A stretch of DNA of 64,000 nt from Caballeronia sp. LZ062 (GCF_031450785.1 NZ_JARTWB010000002.1:186001-250000); one strand, 5' to 3'; numbered from the stretch's first letter, positions 31,332 to 40,648 are shown. Program-made: numbers and translations. Notes: generated by a model not told the origin, from the letters alone.

Positions 31332-32153
31332 TCAGCCGTTTAGCGCGCGATCGAGCCGCAGCAGCGTCTCCTTCGCGCCGCCCGCGATGCCCACGCCCAC
31401 GCCCGGCGCAATGCCGGGTTCGCGCGGATTAATGCGCACGACGCGCGGCCCGTGCCGTTCGCTGAAGCGCCGCACGGTCGGCAACGCGCGGCCCGCGCCG
31501 AGTTCCACGACCACGAGCCGTTCGACACCGGCAAGCCAAGCCGCGAGCCGCCGTTCCTGCTGCACGCATTGCGTGTCGATCCAGTTCCAGTCGCCGAACA
31601 TGAGGATATTCGGGCGCGCGAGGCGTCCGCAGTGCGGGCAAAGCGGCAACGCGTTGACGAGTTCGCAGCGGCTTTCGTCGACGACCGGCTCGAATCCGTC
31701 GGCGGGCCAGATGTCGTGCGTGCAGGCGTCGATGCACTGCATCGCGTGGATTGTGCCGTGGCATTGCGCGACGCGCTCGGCGGCGAAACCGGCGCGCTGA
31801 AACTGACCGTCGACGTTGCTCGTGAAGACAAACGCGCCGTGGCGCATGGACGCGGCCCAACGCCGCAGCACGTGAAAGCCTTCGTGCGGCTGCGTCGCCC
31901 GATACAGCGCCAGCCGATGCCCGTAGAAGCCCCACGCGAGACGCGGATGCCGCACGAAGCCGTCCGGGTTCGCCATGTCTTCGAACGCGAAGCCGTGATG
32001 CCGCAACGCCGGATACGCGCGCCAGAAACCTTCCGGGCCACGAAAATCCGGCAAGCCGGAATCGACGCCCATGCCCGCGCCGGCCGTGACGAGCAGGCCA
32101 TCAGCGTCGGCGAGCCACTCGGCGGCCTCTTCGATGAGCGCTTCGTCGCTCAT
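31332..32153 (-). CDS. SIR2-family NAD-dependent protein deacylase
   Basis: A 273-residue sirtuin-like protein. NAD-site motifs are [15 protein letters not shown] at residues 25-39 and [12 protein letters not shown] at 111-122, with the catalytic His132 in QCHGTIH. Zinc ligands are C140 or C144 plus C172 and C175 (CPHC). The motif after the zinc site reads [12 protein letters not shown] instead of the usual FGE form, so it is an atypical branch. The start codon overlaps the stop of the upstream WYL gene (ATGA), so it is the second gene of a two-gene operon. Possible activities are deacylation, ADP-ribosylation or NAD hydrolysis; the sequence does not decide. Confidence 0.85.
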   Translation of the reverse strand: MSDEALIEEAAEWLADADGLLVTAGAGMGVDSGLPDFRGPEGFWRAYPALRHHGFAFEDMANPDGFVRHPRLAWGFYGHRLALYRATQPHEGFHVLRRWAASMRHGAFVFTSNVDGQFQRAGFAAERVAQCHGTIHAMQCIDACTHDIWPADGFEPVVDESRCELVNALPLCPHCGRLARPNILMFGDWNWIDTQCVQQERRLAAWLAGVERLVVVELGAGRALPTVRRFSERHGPRVVRINPREPGIAPGVGVGIAGGAKETLLRLDRALNG

Positions 32154-33244
32154 GCCGGCTCTCCCGCGTGAGCGCTCGCCGTTGCCTGCCGATACCGGTT
32201 GGCGAGCTTCTGATAGTCCTGCGCGAATTCGTCGCGTAACGCTTGCGGCGCAAGAATCTCGACGCCCGCGCCCAGCGCGCGCAGCCACCAGCGCAGCTTG
32301 AGACTCGGCGTCACGGTGCCGGTCACTTTCATGCGGCCGTCGGGCAGCGTGCCGATCTGCTGATCTTTCGACATCGGCGATTCGCGCAACTGGTTGCCTG
32401 CACTGCCTTCGAACGCAAGCTCCAGCTTCACGGCAGGCTCGGGCAGGAAGTCGAATGCCTGCTGCGTCTCGATGTATTTCCGCAGCCGGAAATCATCCGG
32501 ATAACTGAACGATTCGCCGGACTCCGTCACCGACCGAATGCGATCCAGCCGGTACAGCGCACGCGCCGATTCCGCTTCGCCTGTACCGGCAAGCGTCGCG
32601 CGGCTCGGGTCCTGCGCGACCATGTACATGACGCCCGCCGATTCCACGAGAGCGAGCGGCCAGAGGCGCCGGGTCTTCGGCGCGTCGTGCTTGTTTTCGC
32701 TGCGGTATGCGGCGCGATACTGCACGAGCAGTTCGCGCTCGAAGAACGTCGCGGTCGCCACCGTGTTGAAAATCTCCGGGCGCAGCTTCGGTCGAATCAG
32801 CGTGAACGCGCCATCCACCGAGTCGATCTTGTCGGCCCACGCGCGGTACATGCGGCTGTCCGCTTTCTCCTGCGACAGCCGCGCTTCGGCGGCCTTGAAG
32901 AGCGGATCGATGTCTTGGGTCACCGCTGCCGGCAGCTTGTTGCCCGCGAATCGCTGCAGGATATGAAACGCGACCGCCTCGGATGCGCTCATCAACCCGA
33001 CGCCTTCCTGAAGGCCATGCAGCCACGGCTTGCGCTGCCAGAGCAACTCGCGGCCGTTGATAGTGGAAATCACGCGCGAGTCGGCTTCCAGCGCGGTGAG
33101 ATGGCGCTGCACCTTTTTCGTATAGCCGACGCGATGCCCGCGCTCCTCCAGCCGCCGACGCACTTCGGGCGTGGAGAGCCACGAGACGGCGTCGCGCTCG
33201 GTCGGCAGTACGCGGAGAATGGCTTCGTCGAGACTGGAGGTCAT
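32150..33244 (-). CDS. WYL-domain transcriptional regulator
   Basis: A 364-residue protein with an N-terminal winged helix ([22 protein letters not shown], about residues 27-48). The WYL ligand-sensing domain is central ([20 protein letters not shown]), followed by a C-terminal WCX-like extension. WYL regulators often sense nucleic-acid or nucleotide signals and control DNA-damage or defence genes. A perfect 8-1-8 palindrome lies 45 bases upstream of its start, overlapping the -35 region of a TATAAT promoter, which suggests autoregulation. It is coupled to the SIR2 gene by a four-base overlap. Confidence 0.87.
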   Translation of the reverse strand: MTSSLDEAILRVLPTERDAVSWLSTPEVRRRLEERGHRVGYTKKVQRHLTALEADSRVISTINGRELLWQRKPWLHGLQEGVGLMSASEAVAFHILQRFAGNKLPAAVTQDIDPLFKAAEARLSQEKADSRMYRAWADKIDSVDGAFTLIRPKLRPEIFNTVATATFFERELLVQYRAAYRSENKHDAPKTRRLWPLALVESAGVMYMVAQDPSRATLAGTGEAESARALYRLDRIRSVTESGESFSYPDDFRLRKYIETQQAFDFLPEPAVKLELAFEGSAGNQLRESPMSKDQQIGTLPDGRMKVTGTVTPSLKLRWWLRALGAGVEILAPQALRDEFAQDYQKLANRYRQATASAHAGEPA

Positions 33245-33273
33245 GGAGCGGTTCCTTGAGGCTTTCTCGCCTC

Positions 33274-33279
33274 ATTATA
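33274..33279 (-). promoter_or_regulatory. -10 box of the WYL-SIR2 operon
   Basis: A perfect TATAAT on the minus strand 30 bases before the WYL start codon. The -35 position at 17 bases spacing falls inside the palindrome at 33289-33305 and is a poor TTGACA match, as expected for a regulated promoter. Confidence 0.6.
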
Positions 33280-33288
33280 GGAACGATT

Positions 33289-33305
33289 GAGACACCAGGT
33301 GTCTC
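33289..33305. promoter_or_regulatory. Perfect palindromic operator candidate for the WYL regulator
   Basis: GAGACACC-A-GGTGTCTC has perfect eight-base arms around one base. It covers the -35 region of the promoter whose -10 is at 33274-33279. Position and symmetry fit a dimeric winged-helix regulator, most simply the WYL protein itself. Confidence 0.65.
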
Positions 33306-33329
33306 GAACGATCGGCGGCGGGCCAAAGC

Positions 33330-36032
33330 CTACTGGATCAACGCCTGCTTGCGCGCCCAGACCATCGCGTCATATCGGCTCGACACGCCGAGCTTCGCGA
33401 AGATGTTCCGCAAGTTCCATTTCACCGTTTCCAGCGTGATGTTCAACGTGAGCGCAATGCGCTTGTTCGACATGGCCTGCGCGACCAGTCCCAGTATCTC
33501 GACTTCGCGCTGGGTGAGAACCGCTCCGGTCTTCGACGTGCTCGCGCGTCGCAACATGGAAGCGGCGTCGTCCGTGCTGGCGGCGTCGGCGAGCTTGTCG
33601 ACGAGTCCCTCCAGATAGCGCAGATTCGATGCGTCGAGCCGCTTCTCGCGCAGCAGGGCACCGAGCTGCTTGCCGACGATATGCGCTTCGTCGACGAACG
33701 TCCGCACGAGCCCCAGTTCGCGCCCCGCCTGAACCGCGCGAAGCAGGCACGCGGTCGCGTCGTCCGTCTGCTTCATGTCCCCGAGCACAGCGCCCGACAG
33801 CAGATCGACGAGCACGAGCAGACGTCCCCGCTTGAAGCCGACCGCGTGCGTGCGGGCAATCTCGAGCGCGCGCAACGCTTCGGCAGGATCGTCGTTGCGC
33901 AGCACGTGCGCCCGTGTGAGCGCAGCGTTCGCCACGATCTCGTCGCGAATTCTGGGGCCGGGCGCTGCCGCGCTTGCGAGTTCGTCCAGCAGTGCGGCCG
34001 TCTCGCTCGCGCCCGTGCGGTCCCCCTTCGCGAGCAGCACCTTGACCTGTTCAGCGAGCATGTAGCTGACCGCGCGCGGTTGCCCCACGCTTTGCAGATG
34101 CGACATCTGCTGCCGAAGGAACGCGAGGGCGGCATCGGCGCCTTCCTGCAGGAGATCGAGCCTCGCGCGGCACACCGAGGCCCAGATGGTCACGTCGGGG
34201 CCGGACGAGTGCAGCAGGCCGCGCCGGTTCGCAATCGTCTCGCGGGCGTCGTCGATGCGGTCCACTTCGTAGTAGACCTCCGCGAGCAGTCCGGCGCACA
34301 CATTCGCGCTGATTGAATGATGACCCGCCGCGTTCACCGACCGCGCGAGCAACGCAGAGCCGAGGCGTTCCGCGTCGCCCATGCGGCCTTCGAACATGAG
34401 ATTCGACACGAGCGTCGCTTCGGCGACGAGCGCCATGTCGTTATTGCGGTCGGCAAGCGGGATCGGATGCGTGTCGAAGAGGCGCTTTGCGTCCGCGAAG
34501 CGGCCCGCCGAGCGGTACGCCACGCCGAGTTCCGCAATCAGCATATAGCGCAGGAACGGATTCTCGACGGCCGCGTCGCGCACGGGTTCGAGCAGTTCGA
34601 TCATGCGCGCGGCGTCGTCGTGCTGAAACGCGATGGCCGCCTCCACGAGCGGCAGACTGCGCTCGATTTCCGGCGGCACCGGATGCGCGCCGCTGCGCAG
34701 TTGCGCGAGCCACGCCTGCGCCTTCGCGGGCCGCGACGTCAGCGAGACCGTCAGGCACGCGAGAAACAAGAGGCGCGGATGACGGAACAGCACTTCTTCC
34801 GGCACGCGATCCAGCAGATGCAGCGTGGGGCTGAGATAGTCGAGATTCCACGTGGCGGGCGCGGCGCGCTCGATCATGCCCGTGGCGAATTCGATGTCGT
34901 TGCCGAGGCTCGCATGGCGCATGGCTTCTGCCAGCAGCCCGTTTTGCGCGAACCAGCGCGCGCCGCGCCGATGCAATTCGTTGACGGCGTCGCGGCCGCG
35001 CCGCTCGAGACGCGTCGAAAGATACTCACCGAAGAGCCGATGCAGGCGATACCAGATCATTCTGTCATCCGAATCGATCCGAATGGTGAGCAGGTTGTCG
35101 TCCTCCATCTTCTTGAGCAGGTCGGCAGCGTTCGCCTGACCCGTGACGCTTTGCGCGAGCGATGCATTGAAGCGCCGGAACACGGACACGCTCTCGGCAA
35201 ACGCCGTCAGTTCTTCCGGTAGATGCGCGATGATCTCTTCGCTCAGATAGGTCTGCAAATCGTTGGAACGCCACACGAGATGCTGAAGCATGGTCCGCGC
35301 TTCGGGCCGATTGCGCAGCATCGTGACGATCAGTTGCAGGCATGACGGCCACCCGCTCGTCAGTTCGTGTATCAGGCTCAACTCGTCCGCGTTGATCTTG
35401 CCAGAGCCGAGATTCTCATCGAGAAAATGCCGTGTTTCCGGCAGATCGAAAGGCAGTTCCGCGCTGTCCACCTCGACGATCTGTCCCATCATCCGCAAGC
35501 GGCTGAGGCTCAACGGCGGCGTCACGCGCGATGAGATCACGAGGTGCAGATTGCCCGGCCCGTGATCCAGCAGCTTCTGCACGAACTTGTGCGCAGCGGG
35601 CGCTTCGACGTGGTGATAGTCGTCAATGATCAGATACACGTCCTTCGGCAACTCGACCGCGCCTTCGACGATGGCCGCGATGGCGGCATCCATCGCGCTG
35701 GCGCTCGTGTCGTCGAGCGGCACGTCGGTCTCGACAGAAATGCCCAGGCGCTGCATGGCGGCGAAGAGTTCGGTGCAGAAATCCGCGTAGCCGCCATCGT
35801 CGGCGGTGAGCGAAAGCCATGCGACTTCCGCGCCGGACTTCAGGCAGTTCTGCCGCCATTGCGCGAGCAGCACAGTCTTGCCGTAGCCGGCGCTGCCGGA
35901 CACGAGCGCGAGTTTCGCCTGATGCACGCGATCCAGCTGCGCGAGCAGGTTCGTTCGAGGGACATGCCGTGCGCCGATGCGCGGCGGCGAAAACTTGGTG
36001 GAAACCAGGTGTTTGGTGAAAGGCGTGGGCAA
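33330..36032 (-). CDS. MalT/LuxR-type large ATP-binding transcriptional regulator
   Basis: A 900-residue regulator. The N-terminal NTPase has Walker A GSAGYGKT at residues 46-53 and Walker B DVYLIIDDYHH. A long helical repeat region of TPR or MalT type follows. The C-terminal LuxR helix-turn-helix (LTQREVEILGLVAQAMSNKR then LNITLETVKWNLRNIFAKLG) occupies the last 65 residues. Such regulators activate transcription when an inducer and ATP are bound. It is divergent from the catabolic operon that starts at 36218 and is the only regulator near it, so control of that cluster is likely but inferred. Confidence 0.9.
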   Translation of the reverse strand: MPTPFTKHLVSTKFSPPRIGARHVPRTNLLAQLDRVHQAKLALVSGSAGYGKTVLLAQWRQNCLKSGAEVAWLSLTADDGGYADFCTELFAAMQRLGISVETDVPLDDTSASAMDAAIAAIVEGAVELPKDVYLIIDDYHHVEAPAAHKFVQKLLDHGPGNLHLVISSRVTPPLSLSRLRMMGQIVEVDSAELPFDLPETRHFLDENLGSGKINADELSLIHELTSGWPSCLQLIVTMLRNRPEARTMLQHLVWRSNDLQTYLSEEIIAHLPEELTAFAESVSVFRRFNASLAQSVTGQANAADLLKKMEDDNLLTIRIDSDDRMIWYRLHRLFGEYLSTRLERRGRDAVNELHRRGARWFAQNGLLAEAMRHASLGNDIEFATGMIERAAPATWNLDYLSPTLHLLDRVPEEVLFRHPRLLFLACLTVSLTSRPAKAQAWLAQLRSGAHPVPPEIERSLPLVEAAIAFQHDDAARMIELLEPVRDAAVENPFLRYMLIAELGVAYRSAGRFADAKRLFDTHPIPLADRNNDMALVAEATLVSNLMFEGRMGDAERLGSALLARSVNAAGHHSISANVCAGLLAEVYYEVDRIDDARETIANRRGLLHSSGPDVTIWASVCRARLDLLQEGADAALAFLRQQMSHLQSVGQPRAVSYMLAEQVKVLLAKGDRTGASETAALLDELASAAAPGPRIRDEIVANAALTRAHVLRNDDPAEALRALEIARTHAVGFKRGRLLVLVDLLSGAVLGDMKQTDDATACLLRAVQAGRELGLVRTFVDEAHIVGKQLGALLREKRLDASNLRYLEGLVDKLADAASTDDAASMLRRASTSKTGAVLTQREVEILGLVAQAMSNKRIALTLNITLETVKWNLRNIFAKLGVSSRYDAMVWARKQALIQ

Positions 36033-36121
36033 GTCGTCACCTAGTCGATGCAGTCATGCGGCGGCCGCAAGAGCCGCGCGAGGGAAGCTGGGCCAGGCGA
36101 TCGCTCGACCGCCAGCGATGG

Positions 36122-36139
36122 CCCCCCCTGAACGAGGGG
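36122..36139. repeat. C-run/G-run hairpin, copy 1 of 4
   Basis: A run of C, then CTGAACGA, then GGGG forms a short hairpin in the spacer between the regulator and the crotonase gene. Related elements occur at 40632, 48105 and 48311, all between genes. Confidence 0.55.
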
Positions 36140-36217
36140 TGCCAATCGGATGACCGGAAACTAACTTACCCGAACGCGAACGTCAACGAAGGCAATTACT
36201 AATACTGTGGAGGAGAG

Positions 36218-36988
36218 ATGAGTTACTCACATGCGCTCGTGGGCTCCGTGGGCTGGTTGACGATGGATCGACCCGCCGCGATGAACAGCCTGAATCGCGA
36301 GATGGCTACCGGATTGACCGAGCAACTCAAGGCATGGCGCGACGACGACAACGTGCGCGTCGTTGTCCTGACGGGCAACGGCCGCGCGTTTTGCGCAGGC
36401 GCGGATCTGATCGAAGCGGCCGCCGCCCCAGCCGAAGGCGTGCGCGATTTCCTCGAACTGATCGTCGAATTCTTCGACACGCTGCGCGGGTTTCCAAAGC
36501 CGGTCATTGCCGCGGTGAACGGGCTTGCGCTCGCGGGCGGGCTGGAAATCGTGCTCGCGTGCGACATCGTGCTTGCTGCCGACACGGCCAAGCTGGGCGA
36601 CGCGCACTCCAACTTCGGCGTATTCCCGGGCGCGGGCGGCGCGGCCATTCTGCCGCGCAAGGTGCCCGCCAACGTCGCGCGCTATCTGCTCTTCACGGGC
36701 GATGCGATGACCGCCGCCGAACTCAAGGGGCATGGCCTCGTGAACGAAGTGCTCGCGCCGTCGGAACTCGCCGACCGCGCGCAGGCGCTCGCCGACAAGC
36801 TCGCTAAAAAGAGCCCGCTCGTGCTCGCGCGCATGAAGCGCGTGGCGAACGAAGCGCCGGACAAGTCCGCCGCCGACGCGCTGCGTCACGAACTTCTGGA
36901 GCTTCGCGATCATCAGCGCTCCTACGATGTCAAGGAAGGGCTGCGGGCCTTCGCGGAGAAACGCGAACCGGTGTTCAAAGGCTGCTGA
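36218..36988 (+). CDS. Crotonase-fold enoyl-CoA hydratase/isomerase family protein
   Basis: A 256-residue crotonase with oxyanion-hole blocks NGRAFCAGADL and LALAGGLEIVLACD. Glu110 sits where the first catalytic Glu of enoyl-CoA hydratase lies. The second catalytic Glu position is changed: the usual PE-NLG reads AHSNFG with His130. It may therefore be an isomerase, hydrolase or modified hydratase rather than a standard ECH. The strong GGAGGAGAG site before ATG 36218 and the divergent regulator mark it as first gene of the catabolic operon. A thiolase follows 27 bases later. Confidence 0.85.
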   Translation: MSYSHALVGSVGWLTMDRPAAMNSLNREMATGLTEQLKAWRDDDNVRVVVLTGNGRAFCAGADLIEAAAAPAEGVRDFLELIVEFFDTLRGFPKPVIAAVNGLALAGGLEIVLACDIVLAADTAKLGDAHSNFGVFPGAGGAAILPRKVPANVARYLLFTGDAMTAAELKGHGLVNEVLAPSELADRAQALADKLAKKSPLVLARMKRVANEAPDKSAADALRHELLELRDHQRSYDVKEGLRAFAEKREPVFKGC

Positions 36989-37015
36989 CACTCACTCGAT
37001 CATCAAGGTATCCAC

Positions 37016-38257
37016 ATGGAAAAAGTCTATATCGTCGGTGTCGGCATGACGCCGTTCGGCCGTCACCTCGACAAGTCGGTCAAGCAGCTGACGGCGTGGG
37101 CCGTCGAAGATGCGCTCAAGGATTCCGGCTGCGACCGCAAGTGGGTGCAGGCGGCGTACTTCGGCAACACCACACAGGGCCACATGCAAGGCCAGCACAT
37201 GATTCGCGGTCAGGTCGCGCTGATTCCGGCGGGCTTCGGCGGCATTCCCATTCACAACGTCGAGAGCGCGTGCGCGTCGGCGAGCAGCGCGTTCCATCTC
37301 GCGGTGACGCAGTTGCGCGCCGGAATGGCCGATGTCGTGCTCGCCGTGGGCGCCGAGAAAATGTACTCGCCGGACAAGGCGCGCATGTTCTCGGTGTTCG
37401 ATTCGGCGTGGGACGTCGAGACCGCCGAAGCCAACGCGGCGCAGGTCGTCGATCTCGGCAAGAACATTTCGCCGCCGCCCGGATCGACGTCGGACAAGCC
37501 GTACAGCGTATTCATGGACGTGTACGCGGGCATCGGGCGGCAACTCATGTCGCGCCTGGGCATCACGCAGCGTCAGTTCGCGGCGGTGTCGTCGAAGAAC
37601 CACAACCATTCGGTTCACAACGAGCGTTCGCAGTATCGCAAGCCGATGACCATCGACGAGATTCTCGCCGCGCCGCCCATCACGTATCCGCTGACCTTGC
37701 CGATGTGCTCGCCGATTTCCGACGGCGCGGCGGCTGCAATCCTGTGCACCGAGTCGGCGCTGGAACGCTACGGCTTCGATCGCAAGCGCGCGGTGCGTGT
37801 GCTCGCGACCGTGGTGCGCTCGGCCTCGCCGCGCGCCGGCGACGATCTCGCCAATCACATCACCGTGCATGCCGCGAAGCTGGCCTACGAGGAAGCGGGC
37901 ATCGGACCGGAAGACATCGACGTGGCCGAATTGCACGACGCGTCGTCCATCGGTGAGATTGCGCTCTGCGAAAACCTCGGCCTGTGCCGCCCCGGCGACA
38001 GCGGCGCCATGGCCGAGCGCGGCGAAACGAGCATCGGCGGGCGCTTGCCGATCAACCCGTCGGGCGGTCTCGAATCGAAGGGGCATCCCATCGGCGCAAC
38101 GGGCCTCGGGCAGATTTTCGAGCTTGTCGAACAGTTGCGCGGCGAGTGCGGCGCTCGACAAGTCGAAGGCGCGCGCTTCGCGATTCAGGGCAACGGCGGC
38201 GGCCTGTGGGGCGTGGAGGAAAGCATCGACCACATCGGCATTTTCGGCCGCGCATGA
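37016..38257 (+). CDS. SCP2-type thiolase / lipid-transfer-like acetyl-CoA acetyltransferase
   Basis: A 413-residue thiolase-fold protein of the SCP2/lipid-transfer class. The nucleophile Cys86 is in ESACASASSAF, and the catalytic His lies in ESKGHPIGATG. Classical thiolases have a second Cys in CGGG near the C-terminus; here that region reads QGNGGGLWG. The SCP2 class instead uses an HDCF loop, which here is HDAS (His307-Ser310), without Cys. The protein may still thiolyse, or work as a retro-aldolase or carrier. It is near a second, HDCF-bearing paralogue at 40733. Confidence 0.85.
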   Translation: MEKVYIVGVGMTPFGRHLDKSVKQLTAWAVEDALKDSGCDRKWVQAAYFGNTTQGHMQGQHMIRGQVALIPAGFGGIPIHNVESACASASSAFHLAVTQLRAGMADVVLAVGAEKMYSPDKARMFSVFDSAWDVETAEANAAQVVDLGKNISPPPGSTSDKPYSVFMDVYAGIGRQLMSRLGITQRQFAAVSSKNHNHSVHNERSQYRKPMTIDEILAAPPITYPLTLPMCSPISDGAAAAILCTESALERYGFDRKRAVRVLATVVRSASPRAGDDLANHITVHAAKLAYEEAGIGPEDIDVAELHDASSIGEIALCENLGLCRPGDSGAMAERGETSIGGRLPINPSGGLESKGHPIGATGLGQIFELVEQLRGECGARQVEGARFAIQGNGGGLWGVEESIDHIGIFGRA

Positions 38258-38328
38258 ACTCGCGCCTCAACTCGCGCCTCAACTCGCGCATGACACCGCG
38301 CACGAAATCAGTCACCAAGAGATAGAAC

Positions 38329-39471
38329 ATGCCTTATCAACTGCCCACTGAAGACCAGAACCTCGCGGTCGAGAGCTTCCGGAAGTTCCTGCAAACCGAA
38401 GTCAAACCCGTCGCGCGCGAGTACCGCGACCGCTTCATTCCGAAGGAGAAAATGCGCGAGCTGACGCAGCGCATCGCCGAATTCGGCCTGCCGGGCTGCA
38501 CGGTTCCGGTGGAGCACGGCGGCATGGGCTGGTCGATGACCATGCAGGGCATGCTGTTCGAGGAACTCGTGGCGTGTTCGTGCGACGTCGCGCTGGCGGT
38601 CATGCTCAACATGGGCCTCGCTTCGATGCTGTTGAATGCGCGCCCCGAAGTGCGCGACCGCTACATGCCGGGCGTGCTGGCGGGCAAGATCTTCGGCTCC
38701 ATCGGCATCAGCGAGCCGGACGTCGGCTCGAATGTGGCCGAGATCAAGACGCGTGCCGTGCGTGACGGCGACCACTACATCGTCAATGGCGAAAAGACCT
38801 GGATCACCAACGGCGTCTACTCCGACGTGCTCATTTGCACCGTTCGCACAGAAACGGGCCTCTCGCATATCCTGATCGACCGCGCGGAACACGGCTACGA
38901 ATCGCGCAACATCGAAAAGATGGCGTTGAGTTCGCAGTCCACTGCGCAGATCTTCATTACCGATGCGCGCGTGCCGGTCACGAATCTGATCGGCGAAGAA
39001 GGGCAAGGGCTGCGCAACACGATGAAAGTGTTCGAAACGGCCCGGGCGCATGTCGGCACGCTGTCGGTCGGCATCATGCGCGCGTCGCTGGAAGAGTCCA
39101 TCGCGTATGCGAAGGAGCGCAAGCAGTTCGGCAAGGTGCTGGCGTCGCATCAGCTGATTGCGGCGAAGATCGCGAACATGGCGATTCTCGTCGATGCATC
39201 GCGCCTCATGTGCCAGCGCGTGTTCGGCCTGATCGACGCAGGCGTGCGCTGCGACATGCAGGCGTCGATGGCGAAGGCGTTCGCCACCGAATCGGCCGTC
39301 CGCGTATGTCGCGACGCCGTGCAGCTTCACGGCGGCAACGGCATCACGAAGGAATTCAACGTCGAGCGCCTCTTGCGCGAAGCGATCATCATTCCGATTC
39401 CCGACGGAACCACGGAAATTCAGCAGCTCGTCATCTCGCGCGCGCTCACGGGCGTGGCCGCGTTCACCTGA
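38329..39471 (+). CDS. Acyl-CoA dehydrogenase with Asp at the catalytic position
   Basis: A 380-residue flavoprotein dehydrogenase with normal domains (an N-terminal helical region, ISEPDVGSNVAEIKTRA around the FAD, QLHGGNGITKEFNVERL in the C-terminal helices). The catalytic base is usually Glu in YEGT; here the block is IPDGTTEIQQ with Asp359. Some ring-fused substrates, such as cyclic carboxyl-CoAs, are known to be handled by Asp variants, so the substrate may be bulky or cyclic. Third gene of the cluster, 71 bases after the thiolase. EtfBA at 50.6-52.3 kb would be the electron acceptor. Confidence 0.9.
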   Translation: MPYQLPTEDQNLAVESFRKFLQTEVKPVAREYRDRFIPKEKMRELTQRIAEFGLPGCTVPVEHGGMGWSMTMQGMLFEELVACSCDVALAVMLNMGLASMLLNARPEVRDRYMPGVLAGKIFGSIGISEPDVGSNVAEIKTRAVRDGDHYIVNGEKTWITNGVYSDVLICTVRTETGLSHILIDRAEHGYESRNIEKMALSSQSTAQIFITDARVPVTNLIGEEGQGLRNTMKVFETARAHVGTLSVGIMRASLEESIAYAKERKQFGKVLASHQLIAAKIANMAILVDASRLMCQRVFGLIDAGVRCDMQASMAKAFATESAVRVCRDAVQLHGGNGITKEFNVERLLREAIIIPIPDGTTEIQQLVISRALTGVAAFT

Positions 39472-39534
39472 CGCGCGACCTTCGGCGTACGAAGCGAGCG
39501 GTCCATCAGAGACCGCCGACTATCGGAGACTCGC

Positions 39535-40608
39535 ATGAACAGCGACGAATCGACTATCCGCCCGGATGTGAGCGGCGGACTGCATTACCCGTTCGAGGCC
39601 ATTCCCGCTTTGGGCGACGCAATCGAAGTCGCGCCCGGCGTTCTGTGGATGCGCTTGCCGTTGCCGGCGTCGCTCGACCATGTGAATGTCTGGGCGCTCG
39701 AAGACGGCGACGGCTGGGCGATCGTCGACACCGGCCTCTTCATGCCCGACGCGCCATCGCGATGGGAGGCGCTGCTCGCCGGTCCGCTCGGCTCGCGCCG
39801 CATCACGCGCGTTTTCGCCACGCACCATCATGCCGACCACGCGGGCATGGCGGGCTGGCTCGCGCGGCGCTTCGACTGCGAATTGTGGATGACGCGCGCG
39901 GAGTATCTGACGTGCCGCGCGTTCGTCGCCGAGCAGGGCCGCGACGCGCCGGAAGACGCCATCCAGTTCTACCGCCGTGCAGGATGGAGCCACGAAACGC
40001 TCGAGAAGTACCGTTCGCGCTTCGGCGTGGCAGCGGGCATGGTGTTTCCGTTGCCCGACAGCTTTCGTCGGATCGAAGACGGACAGACGCTCGAGATCGG
40101 CAAGCGCCGCTGGCGCGTGAAGGTCGGACTCGGGCACTCGCCGGAGCACGCGTGCCTGTACTGCCCCGAACTGAATGTGCTGATTTCGGGCGATCATGTC
40201 TTGCCGCGTATCTCGTCGAACGTGTCGGTGCATCCTGTCGAACCGGACGCCGATCCGCTCGGCGAATGGCTGGCATCGCTAACTCGCTTCGCCCGCACGC
40301 TTCCGGTCGATGCGCTCGTGCTGCCGTCGCACAATGAGCCGTTTCATGGCCTGCACGAGCGCATCGAACGGCTCGATGCCGGCGTGCGGCGCGGGCTCGG
40401 ACGACTGCGCGACCGCCTTTGGGAACCACGGCGCGCGGTCGATATTTTCGGCACGCTCTTCGCCGGCACGGTGCAGGAGGAGCGATTCAGCCGCTATACG
40501 CTTGCTACGGGCGAGGCGCTGGCGTACCTCAACTATCTGCAGGCCAGCGGCGAATCGACTTCGCACGCGGACGCCGACGGCGTGCGTTGGTATCGCATGC
40601 GCGCGTGA
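39535..40608 (+). CDS. Metallo-beta-lactamase-fold hydrolase
   Basis: A 357-residue MBL-fold protein with the dinuclear zinc motif THHHADH at residues 96-102. A later HSPEHACL block and SGDHVLP supply further ligands. The C-terminal 90 residues are helical. Members near CoA-catabolic operons are often assumed to be thioesterases or hydrolases, but their substrates are mostly unknown and nothing here settles it. It lies between two acyl-CoA enzyme genes on the same strand, 63 bases after the dehydrogenase, so it probably shares their pathway. Confidence 0.82.
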   Translation: MNSDESTIRPDVSGGLHYPFEAIPALGDAIEVAPGVLWMRLPLPASLDHVNVWALEDGDGWAIVDTGLFMPDAPSRWEALLAGPLGSRRITRVFATHHHADHAGMAGWLARRFDCELWMTRAEYLTCRAFVAEQGRDAPEDAIQFYRRAGWSHETLEKYRSRFGVAAGMVFPLPDSFRRIEDGQTLEIGKRRWRVKVGLGHSPEHACLYCPELNVLISGDHVLPRISSNVSVHPVEPDADPLGEWLASLTRFARTLPVDALVLPSHNEPFHGLHERIERLDAGVRRGLGRLRDRLWEPRRAVDIFGTLFAGTVQEERFSRYTLATGEALAYLNYLQASGESTSHADADGVRWYRMRA

Positions 40609-40631
40609 CCGCGATACTCGGCGCATACGCG

Positions 40632-40648
40632 CCCCCTTGAAACGGGGG
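40632..40648. repeat. C-run/G-run hairpin, copy 2 of 4
   Basis: CCCCC-TTGAAAC-GGGGG lies between the MBL gene and the second SCP2-type thiolase. It could act as a partial terminator, though no T-run follows. Confidence 0.55.
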
